This document shows positions 8,144 through 16,087 of a stretch of DNA of 33,575 nucleotides, piece after piece (the stretch's first letter is position 1; every line of letters starts with the position of its first letter). Origin of the DNA: Micromonospora sp. ATA32 (GTDB lineage: Bacteria; Actinomycetota; Actinomycetes; Mycobacteriales; Micromonosporaceae); NCBI GenBank assembly GCA_016802835.1, contig JAEVHO010000010.1, positions 1-33,575 on the forward strand. Reading direction: 5' to 3'. A program made the position numbers and the translations under genes. A model generated the notes under the pieces. The model worked only from the letters and a program-made list of their open reading frames with translations, searched no databases and was not told the origin of the DNA.

Positions 8144-9064
8144 ATGAGCGATGACGGAGAGGGCACCACGGGTTCCGGGTTGTATCGACTGGCATCGGTC
8201 AACCTCAACCTCCTGGTGCCCCTCCTCGCGCTCCTGGAGGAGCGCTCGGTGACGAAGGCGGCTGAGCGCGTCGGTCTGTCGCAGCCGGCGATGAGCCATG
8301 CGTTGGGTCGCATGCGGCGTCTCTTCGGCGACGACCTGCTCGTCCGGCAAGGGAGCAGTGTCACGCTGACCCCGCGCGCGCTTGAGCTGATCAGGCCGGT
8401 GCGGGCGACGCTCCAGCAGGCCGCGGACGTGGTCAATTTCCCGGGCTTCGATCCAGCGACGGATCGTCGTGTCATCACCATCGCGATGACCACCAGCACG
8501 GCCTTCGTCCTCGGGGCGCGGCTGGTTCGACTCGTGGCGGAACGAGCCCCGAACGCGATCCTCCGCGTGCGCACCATCACCGTGCCGACCGAGACCACCT
8601 TCACGGAGCACGGTGTCGACGTCGTGCTGCTCTCCGAGGCGTTCACGTCGCCGTACCCGCGGGAGCGCCTGTACGACGACCGCATCGTGGTGGTGGCCTC
8701 GACAGACACACCACCGGAAGCAAGCCCGCTCGACCTGCTGACCACGCAGCCGCACATCGTTGTCGACACCGAGCGGCGGGTCTTCCCGTACTCGGTGCTC
8801 GACGAGAAGGGGGTCACCTACCGCGTCGGCCAGCTGATCTCCGACTTCCTGCTCGTCCCGTACCTGGTCGGACGTGCCGGCGGTGTCGCCCTCCTGCGCT
8901 ACCGGGTTGCCGCTGAGATGCGGACGCTCGTCGACCTACGGATCGAGGAGTTCCCGTTCCCACTCCCGGGGCTGGGCATCGACATGGTGTGGAACCCGCA
9001 TCTGGGCGACCACTACTTCATCTCTTGGCTGCGCCAGCTCCTGTTCGACGCAGCGAGGCCTTGA
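8144..9064 (+). CDS. LysR-family transcriptional regulator (NodD-like)
   Basis: 306 residues. The N-terminal winged HTH is clear: LNLLVPLLALLEERSVTKAA, then LSQPAMSHALGRMRRLFGDD and LLVRQGSSVTLTPRA (about 19-78). A periplasmic-binding-like effector domain follows, with NodD/PcpR-like features (VDVVLLSEAF, PYLVGRAGGVALLRYRVA). These usually activate catabolic operons with an aromatic co-inducer. It is the fourth gene of the P450 run, 12 bases after the reductase, and is probably cotranscribed. Location within the operon rather than divergent to it is less usual for LysR proteins and suggests autoregulation. The ligand is unknown. Confidence 0.88.
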   Translation: MSDDGEGTTGSGLYRLASVNLNLLVPLLALLEERSVTKAAERVGLSQPAMSHALGRMRRLFGDDLLVRQGSSVTLTPRALELIRPVRATLQQAADVVNFPGFDPATDRRVITIAMTTSTAFVLGARLVRLVAERAPNAILRVRTITVPTETTFTEHGVDVVLLSEAFTSPYPRERLYDDRIVVVASTDTPPEASPLDLLTTQPHIVVDTERRVFPYSVLDEKGVTYRVGQLISDFLLVPYLVGRAGGVALLRYRVAAEMRTLVDLRIEEFPFPLPGLGIDMVWNPHLGDHYFISWLRQLLFDAARP

Positions 9065-9100
9065 CGCGCATCAGCGAGGAATTCTCGGGCGCGTTCCCAG

Positions 9101-9580
9101 TCAGCGCCACGGCTCTTCGGGGGTGCCGGTTCTCCGGTTGTGGTGGTCCAACAGCCTGGACAGCAGCTCAGTCAACCGCTGTCGCTCCTCGGGTGACAGC
9201 GGAGCCAGCAGTTCGTCCTGGGTTTCGGCCAGCTGTTTCTCCAGTCGCCGCAGCTGCCGCTTGCCTGCGGCGGTCAGCGAGATGATGTTGCGCCGCCGAT
9301 CGGAGGGGTCCGGGGCGCGCTCGACCAGTTTGCGATCGGCGAGCTCGTTGATCGTCGCGACCATGTCGCTGAGGTGGATGCCGCTACGGCGGCCCAGCGC
9401 GGCCTGGCTGGCCGGGCCGAACTCCTCCAGCCTCGCCAGCAGGCGGTAGTGGTAGCCGCGGGCGCGGACGGACGAGAACCCGTCGGCCACCAGGCGGTGC
9501 GCGTGGTTGGCGGTCTGGGTGAGCAGCCAGCTGGGCAGGCTCTCCCACCTGGCGGGCGTCTTCTCGGATGGGTTCTCCAT
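9101..9580 (-). CDS. MarR-family transcriptional repressor
   Basis: 159 residues. The winged helix is at about 50-120: LLARLEEFGPASQAALGRRS, MVATINELADRKLVERAPDP, and the wing DRRRNIISLTAAGKRQL. MarR proteins are homodimeric repressors released by small phenolic or reactive ligands. It is divergent from the epoxide hydrolase gene across about 110 bases that contain three palindromic elements, which fits self-repression and repression of the hydrolase. It converges with the LysR gene. The ATG at 9578-9580 gives the normal family length. Confidence 0.88.
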   Translation of the reverse strand: MENPSEKTPARWESLPSWLLTQTANHAHRLVADGFSSVRARGYHYRLLARLEEFGPASQAALGRRSGIHLSDMVATINELADRKLVERAPDPSDRRRNIISLTAAGKRQLRRLEKQLAETQDELLAPLSPEERQRLTELLSRLLDHHNRRTGTPEEPWR

Positions 9581-9591
9581 GTGACAAGTCT

Positions 9592-9642
9592 AACGAATCG
9601 TTGGAAGCACCAATGATTGCGATATCGTTTGGACACCAAACG
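9592..9642. promoter_or_regulatory. Palindrome cluster in the MarR/epoxide hydrolase gap
   Basis: Three symmetric elements lie in one 51-base stretch: AACGA-A-TCGTT (9592-9602), TTGG-5-CCAA wide of TTGGAAGCACCAA (about 9601-9613, one base of offset), and a perfect CGTTTGG-ACA-CCAAACG (9626-9642). MarR dimers bind short palindromes of this size, often two per divergent promoter. The sequence is AT-richer than its surroundings, as expected of a promoter. Assignment to the adjacent MarR protein is inference. Confidence 0.55.
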
Positions 9643-9693
9643 TTAATCGTCCGAACATTTGGGCTCTGAATGAAATCCCCTGGAGTTGAGACC

Positions 9694-10800
9694 GTGATCA
9701 AGCCATTCCGCATCGACATCCCCCAGGCCGACCTCGACGACCTGACTGACCGGCTCGCCCGCACCCGTTGGCCCAACGAGGTCGCCGACGCCGGGTTGGA
9801 CTACGGCTTCCCGCTGGCGCGGCTCAAGGAACTGGCCGAATACTGGCGCACCGGCTACGACTGGCGCGAGCATGAGGCCAAGCTCAACGAGCTTCCGCAC
9901 TTCACCACGGAGATCGAGGGCCAGAACATCCACTTCGTTCACGTCCGGTCTGCGAAACCGGACGCGCTCGCGCTGGTCCTCACCCACGGCTGGCCCGGTT
10001 CGTTCCTGGAGTTCCTCGACGTGATCGAGCCGCTGTCGCGCGACTTCCACCTGGTGATTCCGTCCATCCCGGGTTACGGCTTCTCCGGGCCGACCCACGA
10101 GCGCGGCTGGGATATCGTCCGGGTCGCGCGGGCCTGGGCTGAGCTGATGCGCCGTCTCGGGTACGAGCGCTATGGCGCGCAGGGTGGCGACTTCGGCTCC
10201 GGCATCTCCACGGCGCTCGGCGCGGTGGCACCCGAGCAGGTCGTCGGGGTGCACGTCAACTACCTGCCGACCCGGCCGGTCCCGGACGCCGACATTGAAC
10301 TGTCCGAAACGGACGAAGCTCGGCTGGACAAGGTCAGGCAGCTGATGGCGAATCGTCCGCCGTACCAGGCCCTGCAGGCCGCCACCCCGCAGACCATCGG
10401 CTACGCGCTGACCGACTCGCCGGTCGGCCAGCTGGCCTGGATCGCCGAGCGCTTCGCCCAGTGGACGGACCCTCGCTCGCAGATCAGTGACGAGCGGATG
10501 CTCACCGACATCTCGCTGTACTGGCTGACCGCCACCGCGGCTTCCTCGGCGCGGCTGCACCGCGAGGCTCCGCGGCGGATCGAGCCGTGCCCGGTACCGG
10601 TTGGCGTGGCGGTGTTCGCACACGACATCACGCAGTCGGTGCGACCGCTGGCCGAGCGGCTGTACGACATCAGGCACTGGTCGGAGTTCGAGCGCGGCGG
10701 CCACTTCGCCGCGATGGAGGTGCCGGAACTGCTCGCCGAGGACGTCCGGGACTTCTTCCTTACCCACATCAAGTACGACTACCGGGTCGCCACCCGCTAA
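9694..10800 (+). CDS. Epoxide hydrolase (EHN domain plus alpha/beta hydrolase)
   Basis: 368 residues from the GTG at 9694. The N-terminal epoxide-hydrolase domain is IKPFRIDIPQADLDDLTDRL with RTRWP. The alpha/beta hydrolase core has the oxyanion motif THGWPGS (about 97-103), IPSIPGYGFSGP, and the nucleophile in GAQGGDFGSG (Asp about 166). The catalytic His lies in ERGGHFAAME near the C-terminus. It opens epoxides to vicinal diols. The GTG start is preferred because a GGAG lies 8 bases before it and homologues begin at the IKPF stretch; an in-frame ATG at 9670 has no ribosome site. It is divergent from a MarR gene. The substrate is not evident; it may detoxify arene or alkene oxides produced by the oxygenases nearby. 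Confidence 0.9.
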   Translation: MIKPFRIDIPQADLDDLTDRLARTRWPNEVADAGLDYGFPLARLKELAEYWRTGYDWREHEAKLNELPHFTTEIEGQNIHFVHVRSAKPDALALVLTHGWPGSFLEFLDVIEPLSRDFHLVIPSIPGYGFSGPTHERGWDIVRVARAWAELMRRLGYERYGAQGGDFGSGISTALGAVAPEQVVGVHVNYLPTRPVPDADIELSETDEARLDKVRQLMANRPPYQALQAATPQTIGYALTDSPVGQLAWIAERFAQWTDPRSQISDERMLTDISLYWLTATAASSARLHREAPRRIEPCPVPVGVAVFAHDITQSVRPLAERLYDIRHWSEFERGGHFAAMEVPELLAEDVRDFFLTHIKYDYRVATR

Positions 10801-11273
10801 GAGACACTGCTGGCCGCGAGCTCCCGGGCACCCCGGAGCTTCGACGGCCAACAGGTCGTTCGCCTTCGCCGAGTCCAGCCGCACCATCGTGCCCTTGACG
10901 CCGACAGAGGCCTTGGAGGCCTTCGGCAGCGCTCCGACGTCGAGCCCGCCGCGCTCGGCCGCGCCGCCGCCCAGGGCCAACTCGATGCCACCGCCCTACG
11001 TAGCCGGCCGCCCGAGGAATCACTCACACACCTGCAGACACTGCCCGGCATCGGCCCGTTCTCCGCCGAACTGATCCTGCTGCGCGGCGCCGGCCACCCC
11101 GACGCACTCCCCACCCACGAGAAACGCCTGCACCGCGCCATGGCCGCCGTGTACCACCTCGACCTTGATCCGAATCCGGAAACGCTGCGCGCCATCGCCC
11201 ACCGCTGGCGGCCGTACCCAGCAAAGCCACAATCCAGATCCCGTCGTCGTTCGAACGCCCTCATCAGCCGCTG
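10801..11273 (+). pseudogene. AlkA-type DNA-3-methyladenine glycosylase, 5'-truncated remnant
   Basis: Immediately after the epoxide hydrolase stop the same frame stays open and encodes ALGRAAAQGQLDATALRS, then LQTLPGIGPFSAELILLRGA, THEKRLHRAMAAVYHLD and IAHRWRPY. This is the helix-hairpin-helix (LPGIGPFSA) and C-terminal half of an AlkA-like base-excision glycosylase. There is no start codon with a ribosome site, the first half of the protein is absent, and the last 15 or so residues (KPQSRSRRRS) depart from the family. The catalytic Asp region downstream of the HhH appears altered (GHPDALPT). Probably a dead fragment left by recombination. Confidence 0.65.
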
Positions 11274-11472
11274 ACATGGCGCGCCAGTCGTCCCGACACC
11301 ATCACTGTCACCCCGGCATCCAGGTCGGCCGCCGCGCCGTCAGATCGTGATCGTTGGCTGCAGATCTGGCCACCAGTACCAGGGTCGGCGTGACTCACCG
11401 TGATCGCTGGACCGGCCATCAACGCGAATACAAGACGGTTGGAATAACTGACCCTGCCAGTCGGCGTGCCGC

Positions 11473-12087
11473 TCAGTGGCGCCCGATCGAGCCGACCCAG
11501 CTCTCGGTGAGGACGTCCAGCATCTCGTCGTGCCCGACACCCCAGGTCCCCGGTGTCCAGTTACGCGCGACGTAGTCGAGCTCCGTGATGGCGATGACGC
11601 TGCGAATGTGGCGGGTGCCGGCTGGAAACCGGTCGGCACGGTCGAGCCCGTCCCTGATGTCACCGATGGCCTCGTTCAGCCACTCGTCGAGGAGCGTGCG
11701 GATCTCGGGGTCGACGGCTGCGGCCTCGAAGGCGGCCGTGGTGTAGGGGCGAATCGTGTCCCATCGTTCCGAGGTCGACGCGAGCCACGCGCGGATCCGC
11801 TCTCGCGAGCCGTCCTCGACCACGGCAACCAACTCACGCTCGGTCGACCCGTGCTCGGCAGAGGGGACCCGGTCGAGCGCGGCGTTGAGCCGCTCCGAGA
11901 TGAGGGCCTTCATCAGATCGACCTTGGAGGGGAAGTACGCATAGAAGGTCACCCGCGTCGTTCCCGCCGCCGACGCGATGTCGTCGACCGTCGTCGTCGC
12001 ATAGCCCTTGGACACGAACAGGTCCAGGCCAGCGTCGAGCAGGAGCTTTCGCGTCATCTCCTTCTGTGCCTCACGAAGCGTCGCCAT
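11473..12087 (-). CDS. TetR-family transcriptional repressor
   Basis: 204 residues from the ATG at 12085-12087 (a second in-frame ATG at 12099 would add four residues). The HTH is MTRKLLLDAGLDLFVSKGYA, then TTTVDDIASAAGTTRVTFYA and YFPSKVDLMKAL (about 10-60). A helical ligand-binding domain follows. It is divergent from an MFS exporter gene across about 195 bases with an inverted repeat. That is the standard arrangement for a drug- or metabolite-responsive repressor of the exporter. The ligand is unknown. The 200 bases downstream (11274-11472) hold no gene I can support. Confidence 0.88.
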   Translation of the reverse strand: MATLREAQKEMTRKLLLDAGLDLFVSKGYATTTVDDIASAAGTTRVTFYAYFPSKVDLMKALISERLNAALDRVPSAEHGSTERELVAVVEDGSRERIRAWLASTSERWDTIRPYTTAAFEAAAVDPEIRTLLDEWLNEAIGDIRDGLDRADRFPAGTRHIRSVIAITELDYVARNWTPGTWGVGHDEMLDVLTESWVGSIGRH

Positions 12088-12158
12088 GCCCGCCAGCATA
12101 GAGCACGCCGCGTGCGTTCTGTGCTTACCGAACGTTCTGAGTACGGGTTGCCCAGACT

Positions 12159-12175
12159 CTTGACGTCATGTCAAG
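12159..12175. promoter_or_regulatory. Inverted repeat CTTGAC-5-GTCAAG in the TetR/MFS gap
   Basis: CTTGAC, spacer GTCAT and GTCAAG form a perfect 6-base-arm palindrome, with a further partial copy (GTCATGTGAC) directly after it. The left arm contains TTGAC, a good -35 hexamer, so a bound repressor would block promoter access. It is a candidate operator for the divergent TetR protein. Confidence 0.5.
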
Positions 12176-12283
12176 TCATGTGACAGCTTGCACATCCAAC
12201 AGGTGATCGCGCTCACTTCGGGGTGGCCGATCCCGAGCGGTCGGAACCGATCGCCCGGCCTATCGACAAGGAAGAAGTCCGCA

Positions 12284-13894
12284 ATGACGCAGACCGCTGC
12301 GCGCAAGCAGGGCTACACCGCCACGGTGGTCGCCGGCTGCTTCGCCGTACTCCTCGCGCAAGTGGCGTGCTCGCTGCCTGGCGCGCTCAATGGCACCCTC
12401 CAGCAGGAGTTCCAGACCACCGGTGCCGAACTGACCTGGATCACGGCCGCCTTCGCCATCCCCATGGTCGTCTTCGAGCTGACCACCGGCGTGATCGGTG
12501 ACCTGTTCGGTCGCAAGCGGCTGCTGCAGGTGGGTGCTCTGCTGACCGTTGCCGGCTCGCTCGTCAGCTACGTCGCCGAGACGGTCCAGATCCTGTGGGT
12601 CGGGCAGGTCGTCGCCGGACTCGGAGCCGCGATCCTCTACCCGATCTCGCTCGCCATGCTGGCCGCGGTCAGCCCGTCGCAGGAGTCACGTTCCAAGGCC
12701 ATCGCCGTCTGGGCCGGCTTCCTCTCGATCGGTGCGGCGATCTCCCCGCTGATGGGTGGGTGGCTCGCTGCAGAGGGCAACTGGCGAACGTCGTACCTCG
12801 TGGTGGTCGCGGCGGCGGTCATCTCGATCGGGATCACCCAGGTCGCTTCCGACTCCTCGGCGCCGGAGGGGCGCAAGCTGGACATCCCGGGCCAGGTCAC
12901 GCTGGCCCTCGGCCTGATCGCCATCCTCTTCGCTGCCACGCAGGGCTCCGAGGCCGGCTTCGCCCGCCCCGAGATCATCGGCGCCTTCGTCGCGGGCCTC
13001 TTGCTCCTCGGTGCCTTCGTCGTCATCGAGCTGCGGACCGACGTCCCGCTGCTGCACCTCAACATCTTCGCCAACCGTTCCTACTCGGTCGTCGCGATCG
13101 CCACGGTGGTCGGCATGTTCGCGTTCCTCGCGACCTGCTACTCGATGAGCATCTGGCTCGGCGCAATCCAGCACCAGAGCGCTCTGAAGATCGGCGTGCT
13201 GTTCCTGTTCATCCAGGGGCCAGCCTTCCTGCTGGTGCCGCTCGTCTCCCACCTGATCCGGAACTTTTCGCCTCGTTGGGTGCTCACCGTCGGCTTCGCC
13301 CTCATCGCCGTCAGCGGCATCTGGTGCTCGACGTTCGACATTCACGACATGAGCTGGACGCAGTTCATCGGTCCCATGCTGGCCCTCGGTGTCGGCTTCG
13401 CGCTCACCGTCGGCTCGATCACGGCCGTCGCGATCAACACCGTTCCGATGCGGCTCGCCGGCATGGCCAGTGCCACCACCAACCTGCTCCGCGACTTCGG
13501 CTTCGCCCTCGGTCCGGTGCTCATCGCCGCGTTCGCGGTCAGCCGTGCGAACAGTGAGCTGAGCGCTGGTGTCGGCGGGGCGATCGGCGAGTCCGGGCTC
13601 ACGCCGCCGTACACCGAGATCGCCGGGGGCATCGCAGATGGGGGTGGCGCCATGGCGATCAACTCGATGCCGGTCGTGCCCGGCGCCGGTCCGGACCTGC
13701 CGCCGGTGCCGATGCCGGAAAGCCTCCACGTGCTCGCGTTCGAGTCGCTCGGCAGCGCCTACAACCTCGCCTTCCTGGTCGCCGGCCTCTGTGCCGCCGC
13801 TGCCGCGGCTCTGACGCTGTTCGGACTCTTCGGCTCGAAGCGTGCCGACGTCGAGGAGCCGCTGATCGACGAGGAGCTCGTCCCCGCCGGGTGA
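12284..13894 (+). CDS. MFS transporter, DHA2-type drug/metabolite exporter
   Basis: 536 residues with about 14 predicted membrane segments, typical of the DHA2 (EmrB/QacA-like) proton antiporters. Family motifs include the loop 2-3 motif GDLFGRKRLLQVG (about 71-83), motif C-like GAAISPLMGGWLAA (about 150) and NWRTSYLVVV. An extended hydrophilic loop of about 60 residues precedes the last membrane segment (GGAIGESG to LPPVPMPESLH). The ATG at 12284 follows an AAGGAAG site by about 9 bases; a longer frame upstream lacks this. It is divergent from TetR. Within a catabolic region it may export toxic aromatic substrate or intermediates, or act as an uptake system for them. Confidence 0.88.
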   Translation: MTQTAARKQGYTATVVAGCFAVLLAQVACSLPGALNGTLQQEFQTTGAELTWITAAFAIPMVVFELTTGVIGDLFGRKRLLQVGALLTVAGSLVSYVAETVQILWVGQVVAGLGAAILYPISLAMLAAVSPSQESRSKAIAVWAGFLSIGAAISPLMGGWLAAEGNWRTSYLVVVAAAVISIGITQVASDSSAPEGRKLDIPGQVTLALGLIAILFAATQGSEAGFARPEIIGAFVAGLLLLGAFVVIELRTDVPLLHLNIFANRSYSVVAIATVVGMFAFLATCYSMSIWLGAIQHQSALKIGVLFLFIQGPAFLLVPLVSHLIRNFSPRWVLTVGFALIAVSGIWCSTFDIHDMSWTQFIGPMLALGVGFALTVGSITAVAINTVPMRLAGMASATTNLLRDFGFALGPVLIAAFAVSRANSELSAGVGGAIGESGLTPPYTEIAGGIADGGGAMAINSMPVVPGAGPDLPPVPMPESLHVLAFESLGSAYNLAFLVAGLCAAAAAALTLFGLFGSKRADVEEPLIDEELVPAG

Positions 13895-13919
13895 CCCGAG
13901 AGTCGCCGAACCGGATCGG

Positions 13920-13946
13920 GGTCCCCGCTTCGTGGAGGTGGGGACC
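13920..13946 (+). terminator. Hairpin after the MFS gene
   Basis: GGTCCCC (13920-13926) pairs with GGGGACC (13940-13946), extendable by G-T and G-C pairs inward. It lies 26 bases after the MFS stop and before a new promoter region. There is no T-run, so terminator activity is plausible but not certain. Confidence 0.45.
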
Positions 13947-13976
13947 TCGGCCTGTCACATACGGGCAGGTAATCTA

Positions 13977-14003
13977 ATTAACCTGCTGGTTAATCTCTTG
14001 ACA
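13977..14003 (+). promoter_or_regulatory. Palindrome overlapping a -35-like TTGACA before the phosphotriesterase-like operon
   Basis: ATTAACC-TGCT-GGTTAAT is a perfect 7-base-arm inverted repeat (13977-13994). Four bases later comes TTGACA (13998-14003), an ideal -35 hexamer. The -10 region about 17 bases on is poor, as is common where activators or repressors act. This AT-rich island in GC-rich DNA sits 80 bases before the first gene of a nine-gene operon and is the likely control point for it. Confidence 0.5.
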
Positions 14004-14081
14004 TGATGTAAATCAACGTGAAACCGTTCACATCGGCGGCCTGACCGCAGTCACTCGCCGAGACCGAGAGGAGTGCCAGTG

Positions 14082-15074
14082 ATGGGCGCCCAGACTGCCG
14101 AGAACACCACCGGCAACACCGTCAACACCGTCCTTGGCCCCGTTCCCGCGCAGCAGTTGGGGGTCGTCGCGGTTCACGAGGCTCTGCTGTCGGTCGTTCC
14201 GGGGGCGGAGTACGCCTTCGACGTCACCATCGACCGGGCCGAGATCTTCGAGACCCTGGCCGAGAAGCTGAAGGACTTTCGCAGGCACGGCGGGGGGACG
14301 ATCGTCGACAGCACCGGCATGTTCCACGGGCGCGATGTGAGGCTGTACGAGGCCCTCTCGCGCACGACTGGCGTGCACATCGTCGCGTCGGCGGGCCAGG
14401 GCCCCGAGGAGATGCTCGGCGGCTACTTCCTGACGCCGCAGACCAATCCGCCGACGCCATGGCCGGCCGAGAAATTCGCCGAGCTCTTCGCCAAGGAGGT
14501 CACCGAGGGCATGGTGGTTCCCCGTGTCGAGCGGCGGGGTGCCGCGGGCCTGGTGGCCACGACCGCGACCCTCGCGGGCATGACCGCGACCGACGAGAGC
14601 CTGTTCCGCGGTGCGGCCCGCGCCGCCATGACCACCGGTGTCCCGGTGTCCATCCGCTACGGTGACGACGCCGTGCGCGACCTCGAGGTCGTCCTGGACG
14701 AGAAGCTGCCGGCCGCCCGCGTCGTCGTCGGCGGGCTCGATCGCAAGGACGCCGTCGCCGCCGGTGCGCCGCTCGAGGTCGCGACGCGCGGCGCCTACGT
14801 CGGCCTGGACCATGTGGGCGCCGAGGACGACGCCCACATCACCGACGCCGAGCGCGCCGCCCTGGTCGCCGAGCTGGTCGAGGCCGGCCACGGCAACCGG
14901 ATCCTGCTGTCGAGCAACGCGATCGGCGTCGCCAAGGGACACCCGGCCAACGACCTGCCCTACAGCTACGTCCTGACCACGTTCGTCCCCCTCCTCAAGG
15001 CACAGGGCCTCGGCGACGAGGACGTCCGGCGGATCCTCGTCGACAACCCGCGCGACCTGCTGTCGGTGCGCTGA
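14082..15074 (+). CDS. Phosphotriesterase-like protein lacking metal ligands
   Basis: 330-residue TIM-barrel protein of the amidohydrolase/phosphotriesterase group, clearly paralogous to the next gene (shared VNTVLGP, LGxVAVHE, TGVHIVAS, AARAA-TTGVP, VDNPxDxL). Family ligands are missing when aligned to that neighbour: the second His of HxH is Ala34, the bridging Lys is Ala159, the two barrel His are Arg192 and Gly218, and the Asp is Asn279. Only His32 remains. Hydrolysis by the usual binuclear metal centre is therefore unlikely. The frame is intact and the gene well spaced, so it is probably maintained as a structural or regulatory partner of the active paralogue, or has a metal-free activity. 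ATG at 14082 has GAGAGGAG 8 bases before it. Confidence 0.8.
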   Translation: MGAQTAENTTGNTVNTVLGPVPAQQLGVVAVHEALLSVVPGAEYAFDVTIDRAEIFETLAEKLKDFRRHGGGTIVDSTGMFHGRDVRLYEALSRTTGVHIVASAGQGPEEMLGGYFLTPQTNPPTPWPAEKFAELFAKEVTEGMVVPRVERRGAAGLVATTATLAGMTATDESLFRGAARAAMTTGVPVSIRYGDDAVRDLEVVLDEKLPAARVVVGGLDRKDAVAAGAPLEVATRGAYVGLDHVGAEDDAHITDAERAALVAELVEAGHGNRILLSSNAIGVAKGHPANDLPYSYVLTTFVPLLKAQGLGDEDVRRILVDNPRDLLSVR

Positions 15075-15123
15075 GCGCGCGACAGCCCAAGACATCAAGT
15101 TTCTCCTCTCAAAGGTGAGTGTT

Positions 15124-16074
15124 GTGTCGAGAGTCAACACCGTCCTGGGGCCGATCCCGACCGAAGAACTGGGTCTCGTGGCCGTCCACGAGCACATCGG
15201 GTACGGCATGCCGGGCTCCGAGCTGGACGCGAAGTGGTGGAAGAGCCCCGAGCAGCGGTACGAGGAGACCGTCCCGAAGCTGCGCCAGTTCCACGACTAC
15301 GGCGGCGGCACGTTCGTCGACGCAACCGGCATCTGCAACGGCCGAGACGTCGACTATTACAAGTCACTGTCCGCGAAGACCGGCGTGCACATCGTCGCCA
15401 GCACCGGCTTCGTCGGCGGCGACACCGCGCTGCCGTTCTTCGCCCGGGCGAGCGTGGAATACCTGGCCGAGCACTTCATCCACGAGATCACCGTCGGCAT
15501 CGGCAACACCGGCGGCCGGGCCGGCATCATCAAGGTCGGCGTGAGCCGCGGTGGCCGCATGACGGACCTGGACAAGCGCATCTACCGCGCTGCCGCACGG
15601 GCCGCCCTGACCACCGGCGTGCCGATCCTGACCCACCTGGCGATCGACGCCGAGACCGCGATCGCGATCTTCAATGCGGAGGGTCTCCCGCTCGACCGCG
15701 TCCTGTTCGGGCACGTCGACGACGGCGTCAACGCCGACAAGACCCGCGACACCTGGATCGCGGAGCAGGGCGGCCGGGTCGGGTTCGACACCTTCGGCTA
15801 CGAGACCGAGCTCCCGGACCCGCCGTTCTGGGCCCGTCCGCGCAAGGAGCGGCTGGACCACTTCCTCCGGTTCATCGGTCAGCACCTGGACAAGGCGCTC
15901 GCCTCGGCCGATGCGAACTGCAGCGCCCTGGGCTGGCCGGGCGTGAAGGGCCACACCGTCAACTACATCTTCGAGGACCTCATCCCGGACCTCCGCGCTG
16001 CCGGTCTCGACGAGGCCGTCATCAAGACCATCTTCGTCGACAACCCCGCTGACTTCCTGACGATTCAGAACTGA
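15124..16074 (+). CDS. Phosphotriesterase-like metal-dependent hydrolase (lactonase/esterase candidate)
   Basis: 316 residues. All expected binuclear-metal ligands are present: His22 and His24 (VAVHEHIGYG), Lys137 to be carboxylated (GIIKVGVSRG), His171 (ILTHLAID), His197 (LFGHVDD) and Asp263 (ASADANCS). Members hydrolyse lactones, organophosphates or carboxylic esters; lactone or enol-lactone opening fits the catabolic neighbours, but the substrate is not fixed by sequence. The GTG at 15124 is chosen because AAAGGTG lies about 7 bases before it and the start then matches the paralogue (SRVNTVLGP). An in-frame GTG at 15115 falls within that ribosome site. It lies 49 bases after the ligand-less paralogue and 13 bases before an FAD monooxygenase. 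Confidence 0.85.
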   Translation: MSRVNTVLGPIPTEELGLVAVHEHIGYGMPGSELDAKWWKSPEQRYEETVPKLRQFHDYGGGTFVDATGICNGRDVDYYKSLSAKTGVHIVASTGFVGGDTALPFFARASVEYLAEHFIHEITVGIGNTGGRAGIIKVGVSRGGRMTDLDKRIYRAAARAALTTGVPILTHLAIDAETAIAIFNAEGLPLDRVLFGHVDDGVNADKTRDTWIAEQGGRVGFDTFGYETELPDPPFWARPRKERLDHFLRFIGQHLDKALASADANCSALGWPGVKGHTVNYIFEDLIPDLRAAGLDEAVIKTIFVDNPADFLTIQN

Positions 16075-16087
16075 CAAGGACAGAACC

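Noticed and set aside
10797-11264. Minus-strand frame over the AlkA remnant beginning MRAFERRRDL
   Set aside because: No recognisable domain; the plus strand holds clear helix-hairpin-helix glycosylase sequence.
11274-11472. Possible insertion-sequence end with repeated CGTGATCG-like words
   Set aside because: No paired terminal repeats, transposase or target duplication could be identified by eye.
12635-13730. Long open frames in other frames across the MFS gene
   Set aside because: Arg/Pro-rich shadows; the MFS frame has motifs, membrane segments and a ribosome site.
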